A DNA stretch of 34,591 nucleotides from a bacterium. Lineage in GTDB: Bacteria > Zixibacteria > MSB-5A5 > GN15 > FEB-12. Positions 8,374 to 15,983 of the stretch are shown here, piece by piece (position 1 is the stretch's first letter; every line of letters starts with the position of its first letter). Position numbers and translations under genes: made by a program. Location: the NCBI GenBank assembly GCA_024230675.1, contig JAAERE010000345.1:1-34591 (forward strand), given 5' to 3'. A model generated the notes under the pieces. It saw only the letters and a list, made by a program, of their open reading frames with translations. It was not told where the DNA came from and did no database searches.

Positions 8374-9954
8374 TCAGCTATGGGCCTTCGTAACATACTG
8401 CACAGCACCTCGGAGATCATCAAAAACTGGAGGACTGAACTCACCACACGAGCCCTCCATTTCTTCCTCGACCGAGCGACCGTAGCCCGTCCTCACCAGG
8501 ATAGGCTTGGCCCCAACTACTCGGGCCAGATTCAGATCGCCGAGGCTGTCCCCCACCACAATTGAACGCCGAAGATCCAGAGAAAGCTCCAGCGCTGCCT
8601 GTTCGGCCATCCCCGGTCCAGGCTTACGACAGCCACAGTCGCGAGTGAACTCAGGGTCGACACCTTCCGTCGGATGGTGCGGGCAGTAATACAGAGCGTC
8701 GACCTGAACTCCCTCCTCCATCAACAGTTCCAGCAGCCGGGCGTTGACGCGCTCGACGTCCTCGATCCCAAAATAGCCCCTCGCTACCCCGGATTGATTG
8801 CTTACAATTACCAGCTTGTAGCCTGCGGCAGCCGCCGACCTCAGAGCCTCGACCGAACCTTCAATAAGTTCGATCTGATCGGGATTAGAAAGATAGTCCT
8901 TATCTACAATGACGGTGCCATCGCGATCGACAAGGAGCGCGCGCTCACGAGCCGAGACAGAAGCGATTGATTCGGCCGCGGCCTCTGCCACCTGCGACGA
9001 CGTTATCCGGTTGAAACAGAAACGCTCTTCCCGATAGCAGTCTTTCTTGCCGTGCAGTGAACAGGGGCGACAAGCCTCATCCACTTCGATCACGCGGTCA
9101 CCAAAGCCCCTGGGCGAAAACCCCAGCGCCGGATGAGTCGGACCAAACACTGATACGACCGGCGTTCCAACGGCCGAAGAGAGATGGGCGATACCGGAGT
9201 CATTGGCGACGGTGACCTGAGCAAGTTCCATCACTGCGGCAAGCTTTTCGATCGGACAATCAACGAGTTCCACAAAGGAATCAGGCGGCAGATCCGCTCC
9301 GGGGCCTGAGCTGCCGACGTCTGCCGAAGTCACCGCCCAAACGATTCTTGCACCGACCTCCGCGTGGAGAATTCTGGCGGTTTCGGAAAAACGCTCCAGG
9401 GGCCATTGTTTGGTGGGGTGAGCCGCGCCGGGAGCCACTACGACAATCGGCTCGGAAGAATCCTCAAAGGGCAGTTTCTCAGAAGCCGCCGACGGCTTCA
9501 GGAGCGGGCGGCGGCAAGGGGTCGCCAAACCCAGCTGGGACAGCGAGTTGTTGTACAGGTCGATTGTGTGGGAAAAAGCGCGGGGAATCAGTTTGCGCCT
9601 TACCGCGGCCCTTCTTTCGAGGCGTCTTTTTGGGTACACTATCTTGCTGTTGGCGGTGATGAGTTTTCGGGCCAGCCAGGATCGCATACTTCCGTGCAAG
9701 TCGAGCAAAAGATCGAAATTACGACGATCGAGATCAAGCAGGAGCGAGACAAAGTCGCGGGCGGAGGCCTGCTCCGGCAGAGCCACGACCTCGTCAACCC
9801 CTTCGAACGTCTTCACGAGCGGAGCAAACCGCTCTTTGGTGAGATAGGTTATCTCGTCGCACGGTCGGGCCAGTTTGAGATTCAGTACCGTGGGAGTGGT
9901 CAGGAGAACGTCCCCCAACGATCCGAACCTAATGATGAGCAGGCGCTGGTTCAT
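8374..9954 (-). CDS. Heptosyltransferase (GT9) fused to heptose-bisphosphate phosphatase (GmhB-like)
   Basis: This 526-residue cytoplasmic fusion joins two steps of LPS inner-core heptose metabolism. Residues 1 to ~330 are a GT9 ADP-heptose transferase (WaaF/WaaC type), with the N-terminal GSLGDVLLTTP motif, the PGAAHPTKQWP segment and the donor-site NDSGIAHL (251-258). Residues ~337-526 are a HAD-family D-glycero-D-manno-heptose-1,7-bisphosphate phosphatase. They show the DRDGT nucleophile motif (D343, D345), the SNQSGVARGYF motif, the zinc cluster Cys424-x-His426 ... Cys440-x-Cys442, and GDSLGDLNLA. Both halves look intact. The ATG at 9954 follows immediately after the uppP stop (TGAATG), so translation is coupled to uppP. 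Acceptor position (heptose I or II) cannot be told from sequence alone. Confidence 0.93.
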   Translation of the reverse strand: MNQRLLIIRFGSLGDVLLTTPTVLNLKLARPCDEITYLTKERFAPLVKTFEGVDEVVALPEQASARDFVSLLLDLDRRNFDLLLDLHGSMRSWLARKLITANSKIVYPKRRLERRAAVRRKLIPRAFSHTIDLYNNSLSQLGLATPCRRPLLKPSAASEKLPFEDSSEPIVVVAPGAAHPTKQWPLERFSETARILHAEVGARIVWAVTSADVGSSGPGADLPPDSFVELVDCPIEKLAAVMELAQVTVANDSGIAHLSSAVGTPVVSVFGPTHPALGFSPRGFGDRVIEVDEACRPCSLHGKKDCYREERFCFNRITSSQVAEAAAESIASVSARERALLVDRDGTVIVDKDYLSNPDQIELIEGSVEALRSAAAAGYKLVIVSNQSGVARGYFGIEDVERVNARLLELLMEEGVQVDALYYCPHHPTEGVDPEFTRDCGCRKPGPGMAEQAALELSLDLRRSIVVGDSLGDLNLARVVGAKPILVRTGYGRSVEEEMEGSCGEFSPPVFDDLRGAVQYVTKAHS

Positions 9955-10728
9955 TCAGCTAAAAAGATACAGTCCCACACCGCCGGCCGCAAAGCAGTAA
10001 TATGCGAAATACTCGAATTTGCCGCGTCGGATCGTTTTCAAAACAGCGTAAACCGCTATCAGCCCAAAAGCAAAGGCAAACAGTGAACCAGCCGCAAACG
10101 GGCCGATATCGACCGTGCTGATCGCCAGGAGATCGCGAGCTTTGAAGACAACGGCGCCTGCTATAGCCGGTACCGCCAGTAGGAACGAGAACTCAGCGGC
10201 TCGCGAGGGCTGCACACCGGCCAGCATACCGGCAGCGATAGTTGAGCCAGACCGTGAGATGCCGGGCATTATCGCCAGTGATTGAGCCACACCGATGACT
10301 ATCGCCGTCAGCCAGGAGACCTTGCGGTTCCCTTTACTGACAAAGCGAGTGGATAACAATATCAGGCCGGTTGCCAACAGCATGCACGAGGTCACGACCG
10401 GGCTGGAAAAAGCTTCCTCAAAAAAATCCTTGAAAAGCACCCCGGCAAAACCGGCGGGAACTGTCCCGACAGCCAGCAAGGCGATCATCTTGCGTTCGAC
10501 CTTCATCGAAGGCGTCCATACGGCTCTGAGCAGATCGACGATGCCGTCGCGGAAGTACACCAGTACCGCCAGAAGCGTACCAAGATGCACCAGCAGCTCA
10601 AAAGAGACCCCGGTTTGCTTCACGCCCAGCAGTTCCTGAACCAGGACCAGATGGCCCGACGAGGAAATGGGCAGAAACTCGGTCAGCCCCTGAATGATAC
10701 CCAGTAGAATAGCGTCTAAGTAGGACAT
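9955..10728 (-). CDS. uppP: Undecaprenyl-diphosphatase (UppP/BacA)
   Basis: This integral inner-membrane enzyme dephosphorylates undecaprenyl pyrophosphate, returning the lipid carrier to peptidoglycan and surface-glycan synthesis. Its 257 residues are the usual family length. Both signatures are intact: the E-x(3)-P-I-S-S-S-G-H motif at 17-26 and PGISRSGST at 155-163 with catalytic-site Arg159. Multiple hydrophobic helices fill the rest. The fused heptosyltransferase starts directly at its stop codon, so lipid carrier recycling and LPS core synthesis are co-expressed. The ATG at 10728 is only eight bases beyond a strong hairpin, whose 3' arm contains the only GGGG that could serve as a ribosome site, so initiation may depend on that structure. 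Confidence 0.97.
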   Translation of the reverse strand: MSYLDAILLGIIQGLTEFLPISSSGHLVLVQELLGVKQTGVSFELLVHLGTLLAVLVYFRDGIVDLLRAVWTPSMKVERKMIALLAVGTVPAGFAGVLFKDFFEEAFSSPVVTSCMLLATGLILLSTRFVSKGNRKVSWLTAIVIGVAQSLAIMPGISRSGSTIAAGMLAGVQPSRAAEFSFLLAVPAIAGAVVFKARDLLAISTVDIGPFAAGSLFAFAFGLIAVYAVLKTIRRGKFEYFAYYCFAAGGVGLYLFS

Positions 10729-10736
10729 GAAGTAAA

Positions 10737-10758
10737 GGCCCCGCCGCCTGGCGGGGCC
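10737..10758 (-). terminator. Strong hairpin between a small barrel gene and uppP
   Basis: A perfect 9-bp GC-rich stem (10737-10745 with 10750-10758) around a four-base loop follows the 10780-11430 gene by 21 bases. On the minus strand the stem is followed by TTTACTTC and then the uppP ATG. The short T run makes it a plausible intrinsic terminator or attenuator. Confidence 0.7.
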
Positions 10759-10779
10759 GTGATCTTCCCTGTCGTAAGA

Positions 10780-11430
10780 TTACATTACGTTGAAGTCAAC
10801 GCCGAAGAACACGCCGTCGTTACCGTCGATCTGGAACTCGCCGTAGACGGTCACGGTGGACGTCATAATCCACTGGACACCGCCGTTCAGGCCCAGCTCA
10901 AGGTTGCTCTCGGAATCGTCGGCGCCGGAGCCCGGCGCCTGATCAAAGCTGATCGACTCCAACCGGGCGTTCACTCTGGCGTAGGGCGCCAGAGTCCCTC
11001 CGCTCTTGAGTTCGATAGGGTATGAGCCAATCAACTGGCCACCAAGCTGAACTACCGAGGCTGCGTCAAAATCGGCGTATTCAAAGAATCCTCCCACAGC
11101 CATATCAAAAGGATGACTCGTCTCTGAGCCAAAGGTCCAATACTGCCATTTGAAATCGGCCCCGATCGTGAATTTGGTATCAGCACCGTCGTTGTCGACA
11201 AGCCCGAGCTTAACGCGCCCGTCGGTATATTCCGATAGTCCGAACGTAAACGACCCCACAAAGGACGTGGCATCGGCAATGCCGACCCCGAAACCGAAAT
11301 TACCCTTCCCCTGCCCCAGGACATCGGCGGTGGTCAACGTACCAAAAGCCGAACCGAGAGCATCGATGCCATACGCAGGACCGGTGGCAACAAAAGACAG
11401 TATCAACAGCGCGACAAATATCCGTTTCAT
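10780..11430 (-). CDS. Exported beta-strand-rich protein, probable small outer-membrane barrel
   Basis: I do not recognise a named family. The 216-residue product has a clean signal peptide (KR then about 15 hydrophobic residues, cleavage likely after PAYG). The rest is alternating amphipathic strands rich in Gly, Phe, Tyr and Asp, of the kind found in 8- to 10-stranded outer-membrane barrels. The C-terminal strand reads FFGVDFNVM, so it does not end in the usual aromatic residue. The frame is open to 11475, but the ATG at 11430 has AAGGA at good spacing and starts the signal peptide, so I use it. A sigma-70-like promoter lies at 11475-11503, and a strong hairpin follows the gene, so it is probably monocistronic or separated from uppP by attenuation. 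Confidence 0.8.
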   Translation of the reverse strand: MKRIFVALLILSFVATGPAYGIDALGSAFGTLTTADVLGQGKGNFGFGVGIADATSFVGSFTFGLSEYTDGRVKLGLVDNDGADTKFTIGADFKWQYWTFGSETSHPFDMAVGGFFEYADFDAASVVQLGGQLIGSYPIELKSGGTLAPYARVNARLESISFDQAPGSGADDSESNLELGLNGGVQWIMTSTVTVYGEFQIDGNDGVFFGVDFNVM

Positions 11431-11456
11431 CTTGTCAGTTCCTTCTGCAATTAATA

Positions 11457-11471
11457 GCAATTCACAATTGC
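11457..11471. promoter_or_regulatory. GCAATT inverted repeat near the promoter start site
   Basis: GCAATT-CAC-AATTGC is a perfect 6-bp inverted repeat at the predicted transcription start of the 10780-11430 gene. A further direct copy of GCAATT lies ten bases away at 11447-11452, one helical turn. This is the geometry of a repressor site, but no regulator is identified and chance is possible. Confidence 0.3.
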
Positions 11472-11474
11472 CCA

Positions 11475-11503
11475 AGAATGTTTCCGGGGGCTACAGGTGT
11501 CAA
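11475..11503 (-). promoter_or_regulatory. Sigma-70-like promoter of the small barrel gene
   Basis: On the minus strand a perfect -35 TTGACA (11498-11503) is followed after 17 bases by CATTCT (11475-11480), a weak -10. The start site would fall near 11467, giving a leader of roughly 37 bases with the AAGGA ribosome site. Confidence 0.5.
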
Positions 11504-11681
11504 CATAAAAAGCCGCCGACTCTCCTGTTGTTATTAGTTGACAGTGGTTTACCTCCCTTCTTTCTTCCGAGCGGGTTACTGGTGAGTCCGAGTTATGAAT
11601 CACAACAGCGACTCAGGTTCCTGGCCGGGGCCACATTGAAATCCGATATTATGATTATACGCGCATACGGGAGAAAAAGTT

Positions 11682-13067
11682 ATGGCCGATGATGCGACAC
11701 CTGGTGCACCAGCGCCGACTTCAACGGGAAGTCCGAAGCGTATCCAGTGGGGTACTCGGTTCGGGTTCATTCTTGCGGCCGCCGGCTCGGCGGTAGGTCT
11801 GGGCAACATCTGGAAATTCCCTTATATCACCGGCGTCTATGGCGGCGGCGCCTTCGTAATTGTCTATCTCGTATGCGTTTTGCTAGTGGGGCTGCCGCTA
11901 ATGATTGCGGAGCTGATGATCGGGCGACGGGCGCAGAAAAATCCGGTCGGAGCGTTTCAGAAGCTGCACTACGAAGGTTCACCCTGGAAGTACACCGGGT
12001 GGCTGGGTGTGGCCTCGGGCTTCCTGATTCTCTCCTTCTACAGCGTTATCTCCGGCTACGTGCTGGCTTACATCGTTAAGTCATTCCAGGGCTTCTCGGG
12101 CTCTCCCGATCAGATCCGGGCTCAATTCGACGCTCTGGAGGCGGACCCAACGATGTCAATTCTCCTGCACACCGTATTTATGGTCATCGCCATCTGGATC
12201 ATAGCCAGGGGCGTTCAGAAGGGGATCGAAAAATGCTCAAAGGTTTTGATGCCGCTGCTTCTGGCCTTGCTGGTGGCATTGGCTTTTCATGGGTTGTTTA
12301 ATACCGAAGGCGGTTCCGAGGCAGTATCGTTCCTGTTCCAGCCGGATTTCTCCAAGTTGACGGCTGAGGCTATCCTCTCGGCTCTGGGGCACGCTTTCTT
12401 CACGCTCTCGCTCGGAATGGGAGCAATGATCACCTACGGCAGTTACATGAAACGCGACGCCCACATCGTGCGCGACGCTATCACCATCTCGTTCCTGGAT
12501 ACGGCGATCGCCCTCGTGGCCGGCATCGCGATCTTTTCTCTGGTGTTCGCCTACGGTCTGGAGCCGGACGCCGGTTTCGGGTTAATCTTCAAAACCCTTC
12601 CGGTTTTGTTCGCCGACACAGGCCCCATTGTTGCAGTGGCTTTCTTCGTCATGCTCTTCTGGGCTGCCCTAACTTCGGCTATCAGCCTTCTGGAGGTTGT
12701 CGTATCTTACTTCATCGACCAGCGCGGCTGGAACCGAACCAGGGCCACAATAGCGATGGGCGGAACGATCTACGCCCTGGGCATCCTGAGCGCCATATCC
12801 GCCATTAAGCTGCCCTTCCGGGGTGAGGATACCGGTTTCCTGCTGATCTTTGACTACATCACGACCAACTATATGCTCCCCATCGGCGGCCTTCTTACTT
12901 GCCTCTTCTCTGCCTGGGTCATGAACGACCTGACCCGCCGGGAAGAATTTGGGTCCTCCGGTTTCTGGTACCGGGCCCTAATTATAACCCTGAAATTCGT
13001 TACGCCCCTGGCGGTGCTGATCACACTGCTTCACGGACTGGAGCTGCTGCCCTTCATGGAATATTAG
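11682..13067 (+). CDS. Sodium-dependent transporter of the NSS (SNF/SLC6, LeuT-like) family
   Basis: This inner-membrane symporter would use the sodium gradient to import an amino acid or a related amine. The first helix carries the family hallmark GFILAAAGSAVGLGNIWKFP, whose unwound centre forms part of the sodium and substrate sites in LeuT. About eleven to twelve hydrophobic helices follow, and 461 residues is normal for bacterial members. The substrate cannot be read from sequence. The ATG at 11682 has GGGAG about nine bases upstream. It is one of the few plus-strand genes, divergent from the small barrel gene, and ends at an intrinsic terminator, so it is likely a single-gene transcript. 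Confidence 0.96.
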   Translation: MADDATPGAPAPTSTGSPKRIQWGTRFGFILAAAGSAVGLGNIWKFPYITGVYGGGAFVIVYLVCVLLVGLPLMIAELMIGRRAQKNPVGAFQKLHYEGSPWKYTGWLGVASGFLILSFYSVISGYVLAYIVKSFQGFSGSPDQIRAQFDALEADPTMSILLHTVFMVIAIWIIARGVQKGIEKCSKVLMPLLLALLVALAFHGLFNTEGGSEAVSFLFQPDFSKLTAEAILSALGHAFFTLSLGMGAMITYGSYMKRDAHIVRDAITISFLDTAIALVAGIAIFSLVFAYGLEPDAGFGLIFKTLPVLFADTGPIVAVAFFVMLFWAALTSAISLLEVVVSYFIDQRGWNRTRATIAMGGTIYALGILSAISAIKLPFRGEDTGFLLIFDYITTNYMLPIGGLLTCLFSAWVMNDLTRREEFGSSGFWYRALIITLKFVTPLAVLITLLHGLELLPFMEY

Positions 13068-13109
13068 CCTGGAAGCGTAAACAGAAATACAGGAGGGGGG
13101 ATTGTTTGG

Positions 13110-13138
13110 GGCCGGTCATCGGAAGACCGGCCTTTTTT
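13110..13138 (+). terminator. Intrinsic terminator of the NSS transporter
   Basis: An 8-bp stem GGCCGGTC (13110-13117) pairs with GACCGGCC (13125-13132) around a seven-base loop and is followed by six T (13133-13138). This is a canonical rho-independent terminator 42 bases after the transporter stop. The T-tract touches the 3' end of the convergent SbcD-like gene. Confidence 0.9.
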
Positions 13139-14249
13139 ATTCGGGGGTGGTCAGATATTTGAGAGCTTCTCGAATGAGACGATCGCGATCAAAATCCGCC
13201 AGATCCACCGTCTCCAGAAACTGCACGAAGCTTTTGTCCAGTTGACCGATTGCGGGCCGGTCCAGTGTCTCGGCCGTCTCATCCTTTTCCTTCTCGAACC
13301 GGATGTCAAGAGCGTAGGCTTTCTGTTTCAACTCGGCCAGCGTGTCCGCCGGAAGCGTCTTGAGCGTCTCGGGAGATACTCCCTCTACTTTGATCCGGAC
13401 AATCTTGTCAGAACTGTCAACATCCTGCATCCTTCCTTTAATAATCTCGGCCAGTTGATCGCCCCTCTTGCCGGCGGCGTCGATTGTCTCCAGGTCCACC
13501 ATCGCACGTGTGGATACTTCCTCGAACTTGACCTCAAGGGGATCGAGCCCAACCATCAGGAATCCCTTCGCGATTTCACGCTCAGACTGGGACAGACGCT
13601 CGGTAGACCCGGCGTACCAGGCTCTGTCGGCCACCTGACAGTAATTGTGAAAATGTCCCAGGGCGGTGTAATCGAAGCGATTCATCACTTCCACCGGCAG
13701 CTCCTGCTCCCCAAGGTCCGCCATCGAGAACTCCGGCATTCCGGCGGCCACGCCGTGCATGATCAGGACGTTGTGGGCGGCCTCGGGATCAGGCCTGCAA
13801 AGGGCCAGTTGTTCCTTCAGCGATTGGGTCGTGAGACAGTGCGGCAGGGCAAAAAACGCCGTATCGGCGAGCGTGAACCTGATCATCTCTCCTCTGGCCG
13901 CAACATACAGGTTGTCAATCCGCTCAAAGACTTCCAGGGCCGCGCCGATATGCGGCTGCTTGGGAGCATCGTGATTGCCCGCGATAATTACGGTTGGGAT
14001 GCCGTGCCGCGAGGCCAGCCGATGGAACTGCTCCACGGCTATGGCCATAATCCGGTTGGTCGGTCTAACGGCGTGAAACAGATCTCCGGCGTGAATGCAA
14101 ACATCCGGCTTAATTTCAATTATCCTATCAACAGCCTCTACAAAACTCCGGATGATGTCTTCCTGACGGACAGTGAGCCCCGAAGGCGCCCTTCGCGGAT
14201 GATTGTCGCCGGCACCCAGATGGCTGTCAGCTAAGTGGCAGAGTTTCAT
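13137..14249 (-). CDS. SbcD/Mre11-like DNA repair exonuclease (calcineurin-type phosphoesterase)
   Basis: This is a 370-residue metal-dependent nuclease subunit of the SbcD/Mre11/YhaO group. All five phosphoesterase motifs are visible in order: HLADSHLG (D8, H10), HAGDLFH, AGNHDAPK, a lone His in IMHGV, and GHFHNY. These coordinate two metal ions, normally Mn. The C-terminal ~100 residues form an acidic/basic helical tail, where SbcD usually caps DNA and contacts SbcC. SbcD normally acts with the SbcC ATPase encoded directly after it, but here the downstream neighbour is the convergent transporter and the upstream one is a response regulator. The partner, if any, is outside the window. The ATG at 14249 begins the first motif; no strong ribosome site is visible. 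Confidence 0.92.
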   Translation of the reverse strand: MKLCHLADSHLGAGDNHPRRAPSGLTVRQEDIIRSFVEAVDRIIEIKPDVCIHAGDLFHAVRPTNRIMAIAVEQFHRLASRHGIPTVIIAGNHDAPKQPHIGAALEVFERIDNLYVAARGEMIRFTLADTAFFALPHCLTTQSLKEQLALCRPDPEAAHNVLIMHGVAAGMPEFSMADLGEQELPVEVMNRFDYTALGHFHNYCQVADRAWYAGSTERLSQSEREIAKGFLMVGLDPLEVKFEEVSTRAMVDLETIDAAGKRGDQLAEIIKGRMQDVDSSDKIVRIKVEGVSPETLKTLPADTLAELKQKAYALDIRFEKEKDETAETLDRPAIGQLDKSFVQFLETVDLADFDRDRLIREALKYLTTPE

Positions 14250-14331
14250 GACGTCAATATACGAACTGCCTTAGCGCACGTAAATCACAAAGGCTCTTAT
14301 AACAATTCAGGGGATATACTGGAGGAAACCT

Positions 14332-15777
14332 CTAGTAGAGGTTGTACTTGGCGATACGATCGCGTAGAGTATTGCGCGAGATTCCGAGGGTCTCGGAGGT
14401 CTTGACCTGGTTGCCGTTGAACTGCTTCAGGCAAGAGGAGATAACGGCGCGCTCGAGGGCTGATTCGAGAAAATGGTAAATCTGTCCCGGTGAGCTGGCT
14501 ATCAGCTTGGGCATGATGGGTTCGACGATCTTCTTGAAAGTCTCGGTGTAATCGTCCTGAAGAACCGACATATCGAGTTCGACTTTCGGGCTGTCCTCGA
14601 CCAGACTCGGTAGGTCTTCGGTCTGCAACTCGTCGTTTTTGCCCATGACCATGGCGGTATGGATGTTATTTTCGAGTTCGCGGACATTGCCCGGCCAAAC
14701 GTGCTTAATAAGCTGGTTCATTACGCGCTTGGGTACGCTCTTGCGACCCAGCGAAAGCTGGCGGGCAAACTTCTCCATGAAGTGATCGACAAGAAGCGGC
14801 ACATCGCCGCGACGTTCGCGAAGAGGTGGGATGAAGATGGACACGACTTTGAGGCGGTAGAACAGATCGACCCTGAAAGATCCTTCCTTCATGGCCTGAA
14901 CCAGCGACTTGTTGGTAGCGGCTATAATTCGAACATCGGACTTAATGGTCTCGTTGCCGCCGACCCGCTCGAACTTCTTGTCCTGGAGGACTCGCAACAG
15001 CTTGGACTGGGTCAGCATGCTCATATCGCCGATCTCGTCGAGGAACAGCGTTCCCGAGTCAGCCTGTTCGAACTTTCCGATCCGCTTGTAATAGGCGCCT
15101 GTGAAGGCTCCCTTTTCGTGACCGAACAGCTCGGATTCCAGCAGCGTTTCCGGGAGAGCGGCGCAGTTGACCGACAGGAAGGGGTGATTGCGGCGACTCG
15201 AATTGCGATGAACAGCGCGGGAAACGATTTCCTTACCGGTCCCTGACTCTCCGAAAATCAGTACCGCAGCGTCGGTTTTGGCCACCTGACCTATCATCTT
15301 GGCAATCTCGACGATCTCTGGCGACTTGCCGACTATCTCCTGAACCCCGTCGTCTGCCGTCTCGTCCAATACGTGAGGTTGTGGCGTTCGGATTTTGTTG
15401 CCATAACCGCAGGCTTTGTTGACAGTGTCGATCAGTTTGTTTATCTCGAACGGTTTGGTGAGATACTCGTAGGCGCCCTCGCGCATCGCCTCGATGGCGT
15501 TTTCGGTCGAAACGAATCCGGAAATCATGATCACCGGCAGCTCGGAATCGCGCTCTCGGATCTGCTTGAGCACTTCCAGCCCCGAAAGGGTCGGAAGATT
15601 AACGTCGAGCATCACCAGGTCGACCGAGTCGTTTGCTCTCAGGTAAGCGCCTACTCCATCGCCGTCTTCAAGAAACTCGAAGGAGTACTTATCCGAGTCA
15701 AACAGGTTCGCCAGAGATCGGGAGACCTCCCGATCATCGTCAACCAGCAGTATTTTTTTTAGTCCAGTCGTACCCAT
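14332..15777 (-). CDS. NtrC-family sigma-54-dependent response regulator
   Basis: This 481-residue transcription activator has the standard three domains. The receiver (1-120) has the acidic pocket DDD near 13-15, phospho-acceptor Asp58, and the Lys in the TKPF motif. The AAA+ domain has Walker A GESGTGKE (176-183), the sigma-54-contacting GAFTGA loop (223-228) and the DE Walker B (247-248). A Fis-type helix-turn-helix (SETLGISRNTLRDRI) ends the protein. It would activate sigma-54 promoters when phosphorylated. No histidine kinase is adjacent, so it is an orphan here and its signal is unknown. The start at 15777 lacks a Shine-Dalgarno sequence and lies inside an inverted repeat. No sigma-54 -24/-12 element was found in the window's noncoding stretches. 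Confidence 0.96.
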   Translation of the reverse strand: MGTTGLKKILLVDDDREVSRSLANLFDSDKYSFEFLEDGDGVGAYLRANDSVDLVMLDVNLPTLSGLEVLKQIRERDSELPVIMISGFVSTENAIEAMREGAYEYLTKPFEINKLIDTVNKACGYGNKIRTPQPHVLDETADDGVQEIVGKSPEIVEIAKMIGQVAKTDAAVLIFGESGTGKEIVSRAVHRNSSRRNHPFLSVNCAALPETLLESELFGHEKGAFTGAYYKRIGKFEQADSGTLFLDEIGDMSMLTQSKLLRVLQDKKFERVGGNETIKSDVRIIAATNKSLVQAMKEGSFRVDLFYRLKVVSIFIPPLRERRGDVPLLVDHFMEKFARQLSLGRKSVPKRVMNQLIKHVWPGNVRELENNIHTAMVMGKNDELQTEDLPSLVEDSPKVELDMSVLQDDYTETFKKIVEPIMPKLIASSPGQIYHFLESALERAVISSCLKQFNGNQVKTSETLGISRNTLRDRIAKYNLY

Positions 15778-15794
15778 ATCGATACTAATGGGTA
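15771..15794. promoter_or_regulatory. Inverted repeat overlapping the response-regulator start codon
   Basis: TACCCAT (15771-15777) and ATGGGTA (15788-15794) form a perfect 7-bp inverted repeat with a ten-base spacer, and the ATG of the regulator is within one arm. It could be an operator for autoregulation, or an RNA hairpin that hides the start codon. Confidence 0.35.
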
Positions 15795-15983
15795 TCGGCC
15801 GATCTCAGCTTAATTTGAGGAGCAAAAACGTCCGGGCAGGGCAAAAAGACCGGTTTCTACAGGTTCCACCCTCAGGCGGACAGATACTGTCTCCCATAAC
15901 GACGGCTCCGATGGACATCGGCCGTCGAGGGCGAATCTGTATCGGGGCTGAGGGCAGGCGTCCGAGCAGGTTAGATGGACTAA

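Noticed and set aside
13242-14234. Plus-strand open frame of 330 codons
   Set aside because: Antisense shadow of the SbcD-like gene, whose metal-binding motifs are intact on the minus strand.
15778-15983. Sigma-54 promoter near the response regulator
   Set aside because: GG and GC dinucleotides with the required ten-base spacing were not found on the minus strand.
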